NCBI GenBank assembly: GCA_003161575.1
Contig: PMOE01000062.1
Coordinates: 1 to 36,961 of the forward strand
Source of the DNA: Acidimicrobiaceae bacterium
GTDB taxonomy: Bacteria > Actinomycetota > Acidimicrobiia > Acidimicrobiales > RAAP-2
Reading direction: 5' to 3'
Length of the DNA stretch: 36,961 nucleotides
Below, piece after piece: positions 1 through 8,689 of this stretch (positions are counted from its first letter, which is position 1; every line of letters begins with the position of its first letter). The position numbers and the translations under genes are program-made. The notes beneath the pieces were generated by a model. The model did not search any database and was not told the origin of the DNA. It saw only the letters and a list, made by a program, of their open reading frames with translations.

Positions 1-109
1 TCGCGGCGGTCTCGGTCTCGGTCACGGGCGTCTCGGGCATCTCGGGGTCCGACGCCCGGGGCGCTCGCGCCCCGGGTTCGTGAGTGGCGTCCTGTCCGGT
101 TCCGCTCAT
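1..109 (-). CDS. N-terminal fragment of the gene after coaX (possibly lysS)
   Basis: An open frame runs off the left edge without a stop: ATG at 109 and 36 codons. The ATG overlaps the coaX stop as ATGA, so it looks translationally coupled. The visible residues are hydrophilic and probably disordered, with many Glu, Thr, Pro and Ala. No domain is visible. In many actinobacteria lysS follows coaX, so a lysyl-tRNA synthetase with a variable leader is the synteny guess; nothing in the fragment itself proves it. Confidence 0.5.
   Translation of the reverse strand, partial: MSGTGQDATHEPGARAPRASDPEMPETPVTETETAA
55..76. other. Perfect 9-bp hairpin inside the start of the last minus-strand gene
   Basis: CCCGGGGCG and CGCCCCGGG flank a CTCG loop. 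It lies about 33-55 bases inside the partial reading frame that starts at 109. There is no T-tract. It could damp read-through or translation, or simply reflect Pro/Gly/Ala/Arg codons in very GC-rich DNA. Confidence 0.4.
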
Positions 110-966
110 TTTTGCTCCGTCCGCACATTGCGTTCATAGACGATCCGCAGCCCATGCAGGGTGAGCCAGGGCTCGACGTGCTCAATCGTCTCGGCGTACG
201 GGGCGATCAAATCGGAGAGTCCGCCCGTCGCCACAACCGTCGAGCGTCCGAGTTCGGCCATGAAGCGTCGGCAGAGCCCGTCGACCTGGGCGGCAAACCC
301 GTAGAGGGTGCCGGACTGGATCGATTCGACGGTCGAGCGCCCGATGACGTCACGCGGGGGGACCAGCTCCACCCGCCGCAGGGCGGCCGCATGTTGGAAG
401 AGGGCCTCGAGGCTGATGGCCACGCCCGGGGTGATCGCACCCCCGATGTACTCGCCCGACTCGCTGATGGCGTCGAACGTGGTCGCCGTGCCGAGGTCCA
501 CCACGATGGAGGGCCCGCCGAAGAGATCGTACGCGCCGACGGCGTTGGCGACCCGGTCCGCACCCACCTCCTTGGGGTTGTCGTAGAGGATCGGCATGCC
601 GCTTTTGACCCCGGGGCCGAGGACGATGCACGGGACGTCGGCGAACCAGCGGTTGGCCATCTGGCGCAGCTCGCCGGTCACGGCCGGCACCGAGGAACTG
701 ACGGCCATCCCGCTCACCGTCGCCGCGATGTCCAGACCCTCGAGGTCGAGCAGCTGGGTCAGGAGTACCGCGTGCTCGTCGGGGGTGCGGTCGGGGACCG
801 TCGAGAGCCGCCAGTGGTGGGTGAGGCCCCGCGTCGGCTGGTCCTCGGTGCCGATGCCGAAGCCGACCCCGGCGTCGTTGGAGCGCAGCGACTTCCCCTC
901 GTCCGCGGTCATCGTATAGAGGCCGATGACCGTCTCGGTGTTGCCGACGTCGATGGCGAGCAGCAC
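106..966 (-). CDS. coaX: Type III pantothenate kinase
   Basis: Phosphorylates pantothenate with ATP, the first step from vitamin B5 to CoA, in the cytosol. The 286-residue protein opens with the ASKHA phosphate-binding strand (LLAIDVGNTETVIGLY). It also has the second signature VVDLGTATTFDAI, the GADRVANAVGAY segment and a GGAITPGV loop, all typical of the CoaX family and of normal length. The GTG at 966 is chosen because it places the DVGNT motif at the N-terminus and lies two bases after the nadC stop; an upstream extension would be shadow sequence from nadC. It sits at the end of a pantothenate/NAD run with panC and panD, so one transcript supplies both substrate and kinase. Type III enzymes are not feedback-inhibited by CoA (family knowledge). 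Confidence 0.95.
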   Translation of the reverse strand: MLLAIDVGNTETVIGLYTMTADEGKSLRSNDAGVGFGIGTEDQPTRGLTHHWRLSTVPDRTPDEHAVLLTQLLDLEGLDIAATVSGMAVSSSVPAVTGELRQMANRWFADVPCIVLGPGVKSGMPILYDNPKEVGADRVANAVGAYDLFGGPSIVVDLGTATTFDAISESGEYIGGAITPGVAISLEALFQHAAALRRVELVPPRDVIGRSTVESIQSGTLYGFAAQVDGLCRRFMAELGRSTVVATGGLSDLIAPYAETIEHVEPWLTLHGLRIVYERNVRTEQK

Positions 967-968
967 CC

Positions 969-1862
969 TCAGGCCCCCGTCGGTGGCCGGTCGGCCGACA
1001 GGTCGAGCCCAAGGTCGAGGACCGGCACCGAATGGGTGAGGGCGCCGACCGAGATGAGGTCGACCCCGACGGCCGCGTACGCCGGGGCGTTGTCGAGGGT
1101 GATCCCGCCGGAGACCTCGACCAGCACCCGGGCGCCGCCCACCGAGCGGGCCCGGGCCACGCTGGCCGCCGCCTCTTCGGGGCTCATGTTGTCGAGGAGC
1201 ACGGCCCCGGCCCCGGCGGTGCAGGCCTCTTCGACCTGGTCGATCCGGTCGCACTCGATCTCGACCAGGCGGCCCGGCCACCGTTCGGTGGCCCGGGCGA
1301 CGGCCTCGGTGATGGTCATCGCCACAAGGTGGTTGTCCTTCACCAGCACCGCGTCGGAGAGGCTGAACCGGTGGTTGTGGCCGCCGCCGGCCCGCACCGC
1401 CGCCTTCTCCAAGGCCCGCAGTCCCGGGGTGGTCTTGCGGGTGTCCAAGACCCGCACGGTGGGGTCGACCGCGTGCACCGCGTCGACGAAGCGCCGGGTC
1501 AAGGTGGCCACCCCCGAGAGGTGGCCGACAAAATTGAGGGCGGTGCGCTCGGCCGTGAGGATCGGCCGCAGGCGTCCCGTCACCTCGGCTACCGCGTCGC
1601 CCGGGCCCACCGCGGTGCCGTCGGGGCGGTGCCAGCGCACACGGAGCTCGGGATCCATCTGGGTGAACGCCGCTTCGGCGCAGCGTTGGCCGGCGATCAC
1701 CCCCTCGGCGCGGGCGATCACGAAGAGCTGGCCCTGCGCTGTGGGCGCCACCAACGCGGCGCTCAGGTCCCCGAGCGCCGCCACGTCTTCGGCCAAGGCC
1801 CGGACCACCGCGTCGCGCACCGCAGCGGGCGGCGGGTAGACGTCTTCGGCCTCGGGCGTCAC
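969..1862 (-). CDS. nadC: Nicotinate-nucleotide pyrophosphorylase (quinolinate phosphoribosyltransferase)
   Basis: Converts quinolinate and PRPP to nicotinate mononucleotide, CO2 and PPi in de novo NAD synthesis. The 297-residue protein shows the family landmarks in order: ERTALNFVGHLSGVAT, LDTRKTTPGLR, EKAAVRAGGGHNHR, VLVKDNHL, EIECD, and the C-terminal VEVSGGITLDN and ISVGALTHSV barrel strands. The GTG start at 1862 overlaps the nadB stop (GTGA), which indicates coupling; a longer frame to 1913 adds only Arg/Gly-rich shadow residues. It lies between nadB and coaX. No quinolinate synthase (nadA) is seen in this window, so it must be encoded elsewhere if the pathway is complete. Confidence 0.95.
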   Translation of the reverse strand: MTPEAEDVYPPPAAVRDAVVRALAEDVAALGDLSAALVAPTAQGQLFVIARAEGVIAGQRCAEAAFTQMDPELRVRWHRPDGTAVGPGDAVAEVTGRLRPILTAERTALNFVGHLSGVATLTRRFVDAVHAVDPTVRVLDTRKTTPGLRALEKAAVRAGGGHNHRFSLSDAVLVKDNHLVAMTITEAVARATERWPGRLVEIECDRIDQVEEACTAGAGAVLLDNMSPEEAAASVARARSVGGARVLVEVSGGITLDNAPAYAAVGVDLISVGALTHSVPVLDLGLDLSADRPPTGA

Positions 1863-3523
1863 CGGGCCACCGCCCCGGGTGCTCCTCGGACGGCCGCGTG
1901 CACGAGGCGACACCGCCAGGCCGCCTCGGTGGCGGGGAACTCGAGCCGGGTGTGCGCCCCCCGGCTCTCCTCGCGCGCCCGGGCCGAGGCGAGCAGGGCC
2001 CGGGCGAGCACGATCAGGTTCACCAGCTCACCGGACTGTGCCCCGGCGCCGGCCGAACCAACATGGTCGGCCACCTCGTCGACCCTCGCTCGAGCCTCAT
2101 CTAACGAATCGGCGCTGCGCACCACCCCGGCCCCGAGGGTCATGGCCCGCTGGAGCCGGTCCCGGGCCTTTTCGAGGTCGATCCCGGGCTCGGATTCGAT
2201 GTTGTTGGACCCCCTGGTCGAGGTGGTGGCGATGACCCGGCCCGAGATGGCCTCGGCATCGTTCGTGTTCGCCGCCACCGCCCGCATGGCCCCGCTCGGC
2301 TCGGGTCCGCCGCAGCCCGCGGCGATGCGCTCGGCCGCCCGGGCGCCGAAGACCATGCCCTCGAGCAGTGAGTTCGAGGCGAGGCGGTTGGCCCCGTGGA
2401 CCCCGGTGCAGGCCGACTCGCCGGCGGCCCACAGCCCGGGAAGGGTGGTGGCCCCGAAAAGGTCGGTGAGCACGCCACCGGAGAGATGGTGGGCAGCGGG
2501 GGCGATGGGCAACCAGTCGGTCGCCGGGTCGAGACCGATGGCGAACAGCGACGCGGCGATCGTCGGGAAGCGCTGGGGAAAGCGCTCGAGAGCCGTGGCA
2601 TCCAGCCACAGGTGGTCGACCCCTTGGATGCTCATCTGGGCCGCCATCGCCCGGCTCACCACGTCGCGGGGCGCCAGCTCGTTGACGAAACGCTGACCGT
2701 CGGCGTCGCGCAACAACGCCCCGTGTCCCCGCAACGCCTCAGAGAGGAGCGGCCGGGGCATGGCGGGGTGGTGGAGTGCCGTCGGGTGGAACTGGACGAA
2801 CTCGATATCGGCGACGGCCACCCCGGCCCGCAATGCCATGGCCACCCCGTCTCCGGTGGCTTCGGCGGGGTTGGTGGTCACCGAGAACAGCTGTCCCGCC
2901 CCGCCGGTCGCCAGCACCACGTGGCTGGCCCGCACCACCACGGGGTCGCCCGTCGGCGGCTGGGCCAGCACGCCCGCGCAGCGTCCGTCTTCCACGACCA
3001 GCTCGAGGGCGAACCAGCGCTCGAGGACTGCGTCAGAGGTGCGGCGGGTGGCCTCGACGAGGGCCCGCTCCACCTCGGCCCCGGTCGCCGCGCCCCCGGC
3101 GTGGACCACCCGGGGATGCGAATGCCCCCCCTCTCGGGCCAAGGACAGATCGCCCGAGGCCTCGCGGTCGAACTCGGCCCCGAGGGCGATCAACTCGTGG
3201 ACCCGACCGGGCCCCTCGTCGACGAGGACCCGCACGGCGTCTTCGTCGCAGAGCCCCGCCCCCGCGGCGAGTGTGTCGGCCAGGTGCAGATCGGTCGAGT
3301 CCTCGTCCCCATCGAGCACCGCCGCCACACCGCCTTGGGCCCAGCGGGTGGCCGACTGGGAGAGCTCTCCTTTGGTCAGCACCCCGACGTGCAGTCGCTC
3401 CGGGCCGCTGGTCCCGGCCAGGCGGATCGCCGCGGACAGGCCGGCCACCCCGCTGCCGAGCACGAGCACATCGAACGGGCCCGGTGATCGCGCCCCGGGG
3501 GCCGACCGTTCGGGGGGGCTCAC
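1859..3523 (-). CDS. nadB: L-aspartate oxidase
   Basis: Flavoprotein that oxidises L-aspartate to iminoaspartate for quinolinate and NAD synthesis. The 554-residue protein has the FAD dinucleotide fold near residue 20 ([15 protein letters not shown]), the succinate-dehydrogenase-like segment [15 protein letters not shown], the substrate region [12 protein letters not shown] and [10 protein letters not shown], and the flavin-binding tail [21 protein letters not shown]. The length is normal. The GTG start at 3523 overlaps the panD stop as GTGA. The C-terminal helical domain is Ala/Arg-rich and less conserved. An alternative reading as the succinate dehydrogenase flavoprotein is unlikely given nadC next door and the HPTALHHP motif. 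Confidence 0.95.
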   Translation of the reverse strand: MSPPERSAPGARSPGPFDVLVLGSGVAGLSAAIRLAGTSGPERLHVGVLTKGELSQSATRWAQGGVAAVLDGDEDSTDLHLADTLAAGAGLCDEDAVRVLVDEGPGRVHELIALGAEFDREASGDLSLAREGGHSHPRVVHAGGAATGAEVERALVEATRRTSDAVLERWFALELVVEDGRCAGVLAQPPTGDPVVVRASHVVLATGGAGQLFSVTTNPAEATGDGVAMALRAGVAVADIEFVQFHPTALHHPAMPRPLLSEALRGHGALLRDADGQRFVNELAPRDVVSRAMAAQMSIQGVDHLWLDATALERFPQRFPTIAASLFAIGLDPATDWLPIAPAAHHLSGGVLTDLFGATTLPGLWAAGESACTGVHGANRLASNSLLEGMVFGARAAERIAAGCGGPEPSGAMRAVAANTNDAEAISGRVIATTSTRGSNNIESEPGIDLEKARDRLQRAMTLGAGVVRSADSLDEARARVDEVADHVGSAGAGAQSGELVNLIVLARALLASARAREESRGAHTRLEFPATEAAWRCRLVHAAVRGAPGAVAR

Positions 3524-3912
3524 GCCGGGCCGGTTGCCGCCAGCTCGGCGTCGAGGCTGGCCGAGGCCTCGTCGATCACCCGGTTGGCCCGGTCCACGTG
3601 GACGATCCTCGGCACGTACTCGACCAGCTCCGCCGACGAGTAGTCGGCGTAGCTGATGAGGATGACCCGGTCGCCCGGCGCCACCAGGCGGGCGGCGGCA
3701 CCGTTCAGACAGATCTCGCCCGGGTGGCCCTCGATGGCGTAGGTCTCGAGCCGCGCCCCGTTGTCGATGTCGACGACGGCCACCTGCTCGTACGGCAAAA
3801 TGTCGGCGAGCGCCATGAGCTCGGGGTCGATGCTCACCGACCCGACGTAGTGAAGGTTCGCTCCGGTGACCGTCGCCCGGTGGATCTTCGACTTCATCAT
3901 CCGTCGTCGCAT
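3520..3912 (-). CDS. panD: Aspartate 1-decarboxylase
   Basis: Makes beta-alanine from aspartate for pantothenate synthesis. It is a pyruvoyl enzyme made as a proenzyme that cleaves itself before a serine. The 130-residue protein contains the self-cleavage context HYVGSVSID, so the new N-terminal Ser/pyruvoyl group would arise at the Gly-Ser bond. [32 protein letters not shown] and [10 protein letters not shown] are family hallmarks. The ATG at 3912 is preferred: a GGAGGGGG ribosome-binding site lies inside the end of panC and the ATG follows the panC stop by four bases. Two ATGs at 3900 and 3897 are alternatives. The product feeds the PanC reaction encoded just upstream. Confidence 0.95.
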   Translation of the reverse strand: MRRRMMKSKIHRATVTGANLHYVGSVSIDPELMALADILPYEQVAVVDIDNGARLETYAIEGHPGEICLNGAAARLVAPGDRVILISYADYSSAELVEYVPRIVHVDRANRVIDEASASLDAELAATGPA

Positions 3913-3916
3913 GGCT

Positions 3917-4840
3917 TCATCCCCCTCCGCTCGCGGTGTCGGCACCGACCAGCACAAAAGAGGCGCGAGCCGGTGGCTTGGGTGACCGCGCCGCACAGTT
4001 GTCGATCAAACGCACCGGCCCGACCCGGGCCGCGATGAGGAGCCGCACCGGGCGGGAATCACCCAACTTGTCGGGCACAGCGAAGGTGAGGGCATCGACG
4101 GCGCACGCGTAGTCGAGGGCGACGAGGGGTTCGGTGCCGATCACCGCCGCCATGGCGTCGGCCACCGCTCCCGGCGACCGCTCACCGCCCGCGACCGCCG
4201 TGACGCCCACGTCGAGGGCCCGAGACAGCACCACCGCGGCCGCCCGCTCGCCCGCCGAGAGCCGGACATTGCGGCTCGACAGGGCCAGGCCGTCGGGTTC
4301 GCGCACCGTCGGGCAGCCGTGGACCTCGACGGGCAGCGACAGGTCGGCCACCAACGTGCGCACCACGGCCAGCTGTTCGAAGTCCTTCTCGCCGAAATAG
4401 GCCCGGCACGCCCCGGCGATCGAAAAGAGCTTGGCCACCACGGTGGCCACCCCGTCGAAATGTCCCGGACGCGACCTTGCCTCGAACCGCTCGTGGGTCC
4501 CGGCCACCGACACCGTGGTCGCCGGTGGGGCCGGCCAGTCGGGGTACATCTCGGTGACCGGTGGGGCGAACACCACGACCGCCCCGGCCCCCTCACAGGC
4601 CACCAGGTCACTTCGAAGGGTGCGCGGGTAGTGCTCGATGTCAGAGGGGTCGGCGAACTGCAACGGGTTCACGAAGATCGTCACGGCCACGCAGTCACAT
4701 TCGGCGGCGGCCCGCTCGATCAGGGACACGTGACCGGCGTGCAGCGCCCCCATGGTCGGGACCAGCCCGACGAGCTGGCCGTGGGCGCGCGCCCGGGCGA
4801 GGGCGGCGGAGAACCCCGCGGCGGTGTCGAAGACCTCCAC
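3917..4840 (-). CDS. panC: Pantothenate synthetase
   Basis: Joins pantoate and beta-alanine using ATP to form pantothenate. The 307-residue protein shows the nucleotidyl-transferase signatures: [14 protein letters not shown] (HIGH-like), [33 protein letters not shown] and the KMSKS-like GLALSSRN. The C-terminal dimerisation domain is shorter and ends in a low-complexity Pro/Ala tail. The GTG at 4840 is the start; the DUF2520 gene ends three bases before it. With panD downstream and coaX further on, the cluster covers beta-alanine to phosphopantothenate; panB and a recognised panE are not in the window. Confidence 0.95.
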   Translation of the reverse strand: MEVFDTAAGFSAALARARAHGQLVGLVPTMGALHAGHVSLIERAAAECDCVAVTIFVNPLQFADPSDIEHYPRTLRSDLVACEGAGAVVVFAPPVTEMYPDWPAPPATTVSVAGTHERFEARSRPGHFDGVATVVAKLFSIAGACRAYFGEKDFEQLAVVRTLVADLSLPVEVHGCPTVREPDGLALSSRNVRLSAGERAAAVVLSRALDVGVTAVAGGERSPGAVADAMAAVIGTEPLVALDYACAVDALTFAVPDKLGDSRPVRLLIAARVGPVRLIDNCAARSPKPPARASFVLVGADTASGGG

Positions 4841-4843
4841 GGC

Positions 4844-5731
4844 CTACCGCACCCCCACGGGGATGGCACCGGCGGGCCGGGCGAGCGCGGCGAGCGCTTC
4901 GGGGGCGACCGCGGCCTCGACCTCTTCTGGTACCCAGGCCTCGGACAGGACCACTTCGGGGACGACCCGGGCGGTGCGCAGCTCGGTCACCCCGTGACCG
5001 ACGGGGGCGGGCACGCCGACATCGCCATCGCTCAGGCGCAGCGCGAGACCGACACCGGCGTTGTAGGCCGGGCGCTCCTCGGGGGCCAATGCGTCACGGT
5101 GACGGGCGAGGGTGGCGAAGTCGCCGCGCCCCGCCGGCCCGGTCAGGGCCCGACGGGGGCCGAGGCGGGCCACGTCGTCGAGGGCGGCCCGGGTCAGGCC
5201 CAAGAAGGCGTCGAGGTCGAGACCGGCGGTGGCGGCCACCCGTTCGACCTGACCGAGGAGGGCCACGACGTGGTTGGCCGCGATGCACGCCGCGGCGTGA
5301 TAGGCCGCGCGGTCCTCGTCGGCCACGGCGACGGCCCGACCGCCGAGCGCCTCGGCGATGGCCGTGGCCACCTGGTCACCGGCGACGGCGAAGGTGATGC
5401 CCCCGGTCAAGCGGCGGGCCCCGTCGGTCGCGTTGGGCAGGGGCACGAGGGGGTGCAGGGCCGCCCGGCGCAGATGGGGAGCGAGCACGTCGAGTCCGAG
5501 CGAACCCGACAGGTGCATCACCACGGTGTCGGGCTCGGGGCGCACGGCCGCGGCCACCTCGGCCACGACGTCGTCGGGGGTGGCGATCACCAACAGGTCG
5601 ACACCGACCGCCGCGGTCGCGGGGTCGTCGTTGGAGCCGAGCATGTCGACCACCCGCCATCCAAGTCCGGCGAGTGCCCCGGACAGCGAGCAGCCGGCCC
5701 GCCCCGGGCCGATAAATCGAACGGTGTGCAC
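4844..5731 (-). CDS. Rossmann-like / DUF2520 dehydrogenase-family protein
   Basis: The 295-residue protein has an N-terminal NAD(P)-binding fold (FIGPGRAGCSLSGAL, with the GxGxxG-like glycines) and a helical C-terminal DUF2520 domain containing YHAAACIAANHVVALLGQ and GPAGRGD. The overall plan resembles pyrroline-5-carboxylate or ketopantoate reductases, but the substrate is not established. The gene nearly always lies beside panC in actinobacteria (family knowledge), and here it ends three bases before panC. The GTG at 5731 has a strong AAGGAGGA site six bases upstream, the best in this run, so it may be independently translated. A role in reducing a pantoate precursor is possible but unproven. 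Confidence 0.8.
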   Translation of the reverse strand: MHTVRFIGPGRAGCSLSGALAGLGWRVVDMLGSNDDPATAAVGVDLLVIATPDDVVAEVAAAVRPEPDTVVMHLSGSLGLDVLAPHLRRAALHPLVPLPNATDGARRLTGGITFAVAGDQVATAIAEALGGRAVAVADEDRAAYHAAACIAANHVVALLGQVERVAATAGLDLDAFLGLTRAALDDVARLGPRRALTGPAGRGDFATLARHRDALAPEERPAYNAGVGLALRLSDGDVGVPAPVGHGVTELRTARVVPEVVLSEAWVPEEVEAAVAPEALAALARPAGAIPVGVR

Positions 5732-5800
5732 CGGATCCTCCTTCGGCGTTCCAGCCCCGTTCGGGTGCCGTTCGCCTTCAGTGATCGGAATTGCAGACGA

Positions 5801-6274
5801 CTAGAGCATACCCAGCTTCGAGACGTCGCCACCAGCACCGAGGAGAGCGGCCGCCGAGACCAGGTCGGGCGCCAGATCGGCCAGCGGCGCGAGGACGAAG
5901 CGGCGCTCCCACATCCGTGGGTGGGGGACCACCAGGTCCTCGTCGGCGACCGCTGGCCCGTCGAACCAGAGCACGTCGGCGTCGAGGGTCCGGGGCCCGA
6001 AACGCACGGTGCGGACCCGGCCGGCGGCCGCCTCGAGGGCCTGGCAGCGAACCAGTAACTGGTGGGGATCGCACGCCGTCGCCAGCTCGACCACCAGGTT
6101 CAGGTACGGACCCTGGTCCGCCGGACCCCCGAGCGGTTCGGTCTCATAGAGCGGTGAGACAGCAACGACATCCCCGTCGGCCCGCAGCCGATCGACGGCC
6201 CGGGCGAGTTCGGCCCGCCGGTCGCCCATGTTTGAGCCGAGCCCGACGAAGGCCCGGGTGGGTGGCCCGCTCAC
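5801..6274 (-). CDS. folK: 6-hydroxymethyl-7,8-dihydropterin pyrophosphokinase
   Basis: Transfers pyrophosphate from ATP to 6-hydroxymethyl-dihydropterin, giving the FolP substrate. The 157-residue protein shows FVGLGSNMGDR at the N-terminus, LYETEPLGG, DQGPYLNLV, the conserved RFGPRTLDADVLWFDG and VPHPRMWERRFVLAPLADLAP. All core catalytic residues are in place and the length is normal. The GTG start at 6274 overlaps the folB stop as GTGA. A 69-base gap separates it from the DUF2520 gene. It belongs to the folE-folP-folB-folK folate block. Confidence 0.95.
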   Translation of the reverse strand: MSGPPTRAFVGLGSNMGDRRAELARAVDRLRADGDVVAVSPLYETEPLGGPADQGPYLNLVVELATACDPHQLLVRCQALEAAAGRVRTVRFGPRTLDADVLWFDGPAVADEDLVVPHPRMWERRFVLAPLADLAPDLVSAAALLGAGGDVSKLGML

Positions 6275-6693
6275 CCCGCAGTCGCCGGGGCATCGGGGTC
6301 CCGGCGGCGAAGCACGCGCACCCCGACCGACCCCACGTCACGGGCGAGGGGCGGCCGCAGCTTGCGAACGGTGAGCGCGCAGGCGGCCACTCTGGTGTCG
6401 GCTCGAAGGACCGAGTCGCAGGCGGCGGTGGCCAGGGCCTCGAGCAACGCGAAGGACTGGGACTCGACCACCCTGGCCACCCGCTCGACCAGGTCGGCAT
6501 AGTCGACGGTGTCGGCCAAGGCGTCCGAGGCGCCGGCCGCTGCGGTGTCGATGAAGACGTCGAGGTCGACCGAGAAGGGTTGGGCCCGCTCTCGCTCCTC
6601 GGCCAGCACCCCGTGGACCCCGACGACCCGCAGGTCGCGCACTTCAATCCGGTCCCGGCGCCCGGGGGGGCCCCCCTCGCCTCCCCGGCCCAT
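6271..6693 (-). CDS. folB: Dihydroneopterin aldolase
   Basis: Cleaves dihydroneopterin to 6-hydroxymethyl-dihydropterin and glycolaldehyde. The 140-residue protein has IEVRDLRVVGVHGVLAEERERAQ at its start (described here as the usual N-terminal strand with a conserved GVHGVL), then PFSVDLDVFID, DALADTVDYADL, ALLEALATA and TVRKLRPP. Start choice matters: the ATG at 6693 shares its A-T-G with the TGA of the preceding gene (TGATG), giving an unusually basic Gly/Arg-rich leader of about 17 residues. A longer frame back to 6930 is shadow sequence. It is coupled on both sides. Confidence 0.92.
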   Translation of the reverse strand: MGRGGEGGPPGRRDRIEVRDLRVVGVHGVLAEERERAQPFSVDLDVFIDTAAAGASDALADTVDYADLVERVARVVESQSFALLEALATAACDSVLRADTRVAACALTVRKLRPPLARDVGSVGVRVLRRRDPDAPATAG

Positions 6694-7205
6694 CAGACCG
6701 GCTGGTGGGGGGGCATGGCGTCGACCGAGACCACGAGCTCCCGGCCGGCCGCACCCATCTGGTGGCCGACCACGCGTTCGACCAAGGCGATGGCCTGGGG
6801 CCCGGTCGGGAGGCGCTTGGACCAGACGAGGAACCCGGCGACGACCCCCATGACCCGGTCCCCGAACTCGTCTTGGTGGACCAGCAGGCGCAGGCCGGCG
6901 GCGAGCGAACTTTCGATGTCGGCGTAGCACTCGGCCAGCACCAGCCGCGGGTCGGCCGAGGCCAGCAGCGGATAATGGGCGTAGGCCAGGCTCTCGTCTT
7001 CGTAGGCGTGCAGGTTGTGCGGCGACGGGAGCAGCGAGATGATCCGGTTGAAGCCCTGCACCCGCAGCCAGATGATCTCTTCTTGCCGACGCACCCGCCG
7101 GTGGTTCGGCGCGAAGCCCCCCGGACGCTCACTGGCCGCCAGCCGGTCCTTGATGACCCAGGTGAAATTGCGCGGCGCGATGCCCGCCGCCCATTTGCCC
7201 CTCAC
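6693..7205 (-). CDS. Dual-specificity-phosphatase-like protein lacking the catalytic cysteine
   Basis: The 170-residue protein begins NFTWVIKDRLAASERPG, which resembles the first strand and turn of bacterial DSP/CDKN3-like phosphatases, followed by FNRIISLLP (beta strand) and AYAHYPL. At residues 110-117 it reads HQDEFGDR. This has exactly the spacing of the HCX5R phosphate loop, but Gln111 replaces the nucleophilic Cys; Arg117 is retained, and the following helix VVAGFLVWS matches the post-loop helix. A pseudophosphatase that binds a phosphorylated ligand or partner is the inference. GTG at 7205 overlaps the folP stop (GTGA), and its stop overlaps the folB start, so it is embedded in the folate operon. 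The fold assignment rests on motif reading only. Confidence 0.7.
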   Translation of the reverse strand: MRGKWAAGIAPRNFTWVIKDRLAASERPGGFAPNHRRVRRQEEIIWLRVQGFNRIISLLPSPHNLHAYEDESLAYAHYPLLASADPRLVLAECYADIESSLAAGLRLLVHQDEFGDRVMGVVAGFLVWSKRLPTGPQAIALVERVVGHQMGAAGRELVVSVDAMPPHQPV

Positions 7206-8026
7206 GCGGCCACCCCGGTCCGCTCGGTCGCACCGACCAGGGCCGCGGCCCGCACCGTGTCGGCCACGTCGTGGACCCGGATCATGCCCGCACCCTGCAC
7301 CATGGCCCACACCGCGGTGGCGAGCGACGCCTCGAGGCGCGCGGTGAGCGGTGCGGGCTCGGTGGCTCCGGGGTCGAGCATCCCCAAGAAGCGTTTGCGG
7401 CTCGTGCCGACCAGTAGGGAGAACCCCTCGGCCCGGGCCGCCTCGGCCAGCTCGCCCAGGTGGGCCAGCAGGGCCAGATTGTGTTCGGTGGTCTTGCCGA
7501 AGCCGATCCCGGGGTCCACCCAGATTTCGTGTACCCCGGCGGCCCGGGCCAGCCGACCCCGGTCCAGGACCGCTTTCGAGACGTCGGCCACCACGTTGGT
7601 GTAGCGGGGCTGGCGCTGCATGGTCGCCGGAGTCCCCTGCATGTGCATCGAAACCCACCCGACCTTGTGCGCGGCGGCGGTCGAAAACAGCGACCCGGAA
7701 ATGTCGTTGATGAGGTCTGCGCCCTCCCCGACGGCGGCGGCGGCCACCTCGGGTTTGACCGTGTCGATCGACAGGCGCACCGCACCGGCCAGGGCGGCGA
7801 GCACGGGCAGGACCCGGCGCAATTCCTCATCGGCGCTGACCGGCTCGGCCCCGGGCCGACTGGACTCGCCACCGACATCGATGATGTCGGCGCCGGCGGC
7901 GATCATCGAGCGCCCATGGGCCACCGCCTCTTCGAATCCGAGGAACCGCCCGCCGTCGGAGAACGAGTCGGGCGTCACGTTGAGCACCCCCATCACCAGG
8001 GGCCGAACTGGTCCGGTCCCGGTCAT
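7202..8026 (-). CDS. folP: Dihydropteroate synthase
   Basis: Condenses hydroxymethyl-dihydropterin pyrophosphate with p-aminobenzoate to dihydropteroate; this is the sulfonamide target. The 274-residue TIM barrel shows LVMGVLNVTPDSFSDGG, ADIIDVGGESSRPGA, LSIDTVKPEV, LINDISG, VDPGIGFGKT, LLVGTSRKRFLG and IRVHDVADT. The ATG at 8026 places the MGVLNVTPDSF motif about twelve residues in, as usual. An upstream extension to 8155 is Pro/Ala-rich and unlikely. It follows folE by 82 bases and is coupled to the downstream phosphatase-like gene. Confidence 0.96.
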   Translation of the reverse strand: MTGTGPVRPLVMGVLNVTPDSFSDGGRFLGFEEAVAHGRSMIAAGADIIDVGGESSRPGAEPVSADEELRRVLPVLAALAGAVRLSIDTVKPEVAAAAVGEGADLINDISGSLFSTAAAHKVGWVSMHMQGTPATMQRQPRYTNVVADVSKAVLDRGRLARAAGVHEIWVDPGIGFGKTTEHNLALLAHLGELAEAARAEGFSLLVGTSRKRFLGMLDPGATEPAPLTARLEASLATAVWAMVQGAGMIRVHDVADTVRAAALVGATERTGVAA

Positions 8027-8108
8027 GGGGCCAGCGTACGCGACGAGAGCCCGGGCCGCGACCGGGATCCGTGCCTGGTCGGGGGCCGCGGGGGCCGGTG
8101 TTGTCGGA

Positions 8109-8678
8109 TCAGCGGCCGTGGATAAAGGCCATGGCCTCGGCCCGGGTGGCGACATCGGAGCGAAAGAGCCCCCGCACAGACGACGTCACCGTCGTCGTCC
8201 CGGGCTTCTTGACCCCACGCATCGCCATGCACAGGTGCTCGGCTTCGATGACGACGAGGACACCGCGTGGACCGAGTGCGGACTCGATGGCTTGGGCGAT
8301 CTGGGTCGTCATCCGCTCTTGGACCTGCAGGCGGCGGGCGAAGCCGTCGACCAGCCGGGCCAGCTTGGACAACCCGGTGATCCGGCCGTCGGCGCCGGGG
8401 ATGTAGGCGACGTGGGCCCGCCCGATGAACGGCACCAGATGGTGCTCACACAACGAGGAGAACGGGATGTCCCGGACCATCACCATCTCGTCGTGCTCGG
8501 CTGCGAACGTGACGGTCAGGTGGCGCGACGGGTCGTCGGCCAGCCCGGAGAAGAGCTCCTCGTACATGGAGGCGACCCGGACCGGCGTGTCCACCAGCCC
8601 CTCACGCTCGGGATCCTCCCCGATGGCGACCAGCAGCTCGCTCACAGCCCGAGTCACCCGCTCGGCGTCGACGGCCAC
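8109..8678 (-). CDS. folE: GTP cyclohydrolase I
   Basis: Opens and rearranges GTP to dihydroneopterin triphosphate, the committed folate step. The 189-residue protein has [11 protein letters not shown] and [13 protein letters not shown], supplying the Cys-His-Cys zinc ligands, plus [30 protein letters not shown] (partly quoted: [10 protein letters not shown]) and TSSVRG. The length is typical. GTG at 8678 is the likely start, 11 bases after the tilS-hpt stop with a GAGGCG element between; anything longer is hpt shadow. It heads the folate part of the run. Confidence 0.95.
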   Translation of the reverse strand: MAVDAERVTRAVSELLVAIGEDPEREGLVDTPVRVASMYEELFSGLADDPSRHLTVTFAAEHDEMVMVRDIPFSSLCEHHLVPFIGRAHVAYIPGADGRITGLSKLARLVDGFARRLQVQERMTTQIAQAIESALGPRGVLVVIEAEHLCMAMRGVKKPGTTTVTSSVRGLFRSDVATRAEAMAFIHGR

Positions 8679-8689
8679 GATGGATCGCC

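Noticed and set aside
112-2696. Long plus-strand frames opposite coaX, nadC and nadB
   Set aside because: Shadow frames caused by high third-position GC; the minus-strand proteins carry clear family motifs.
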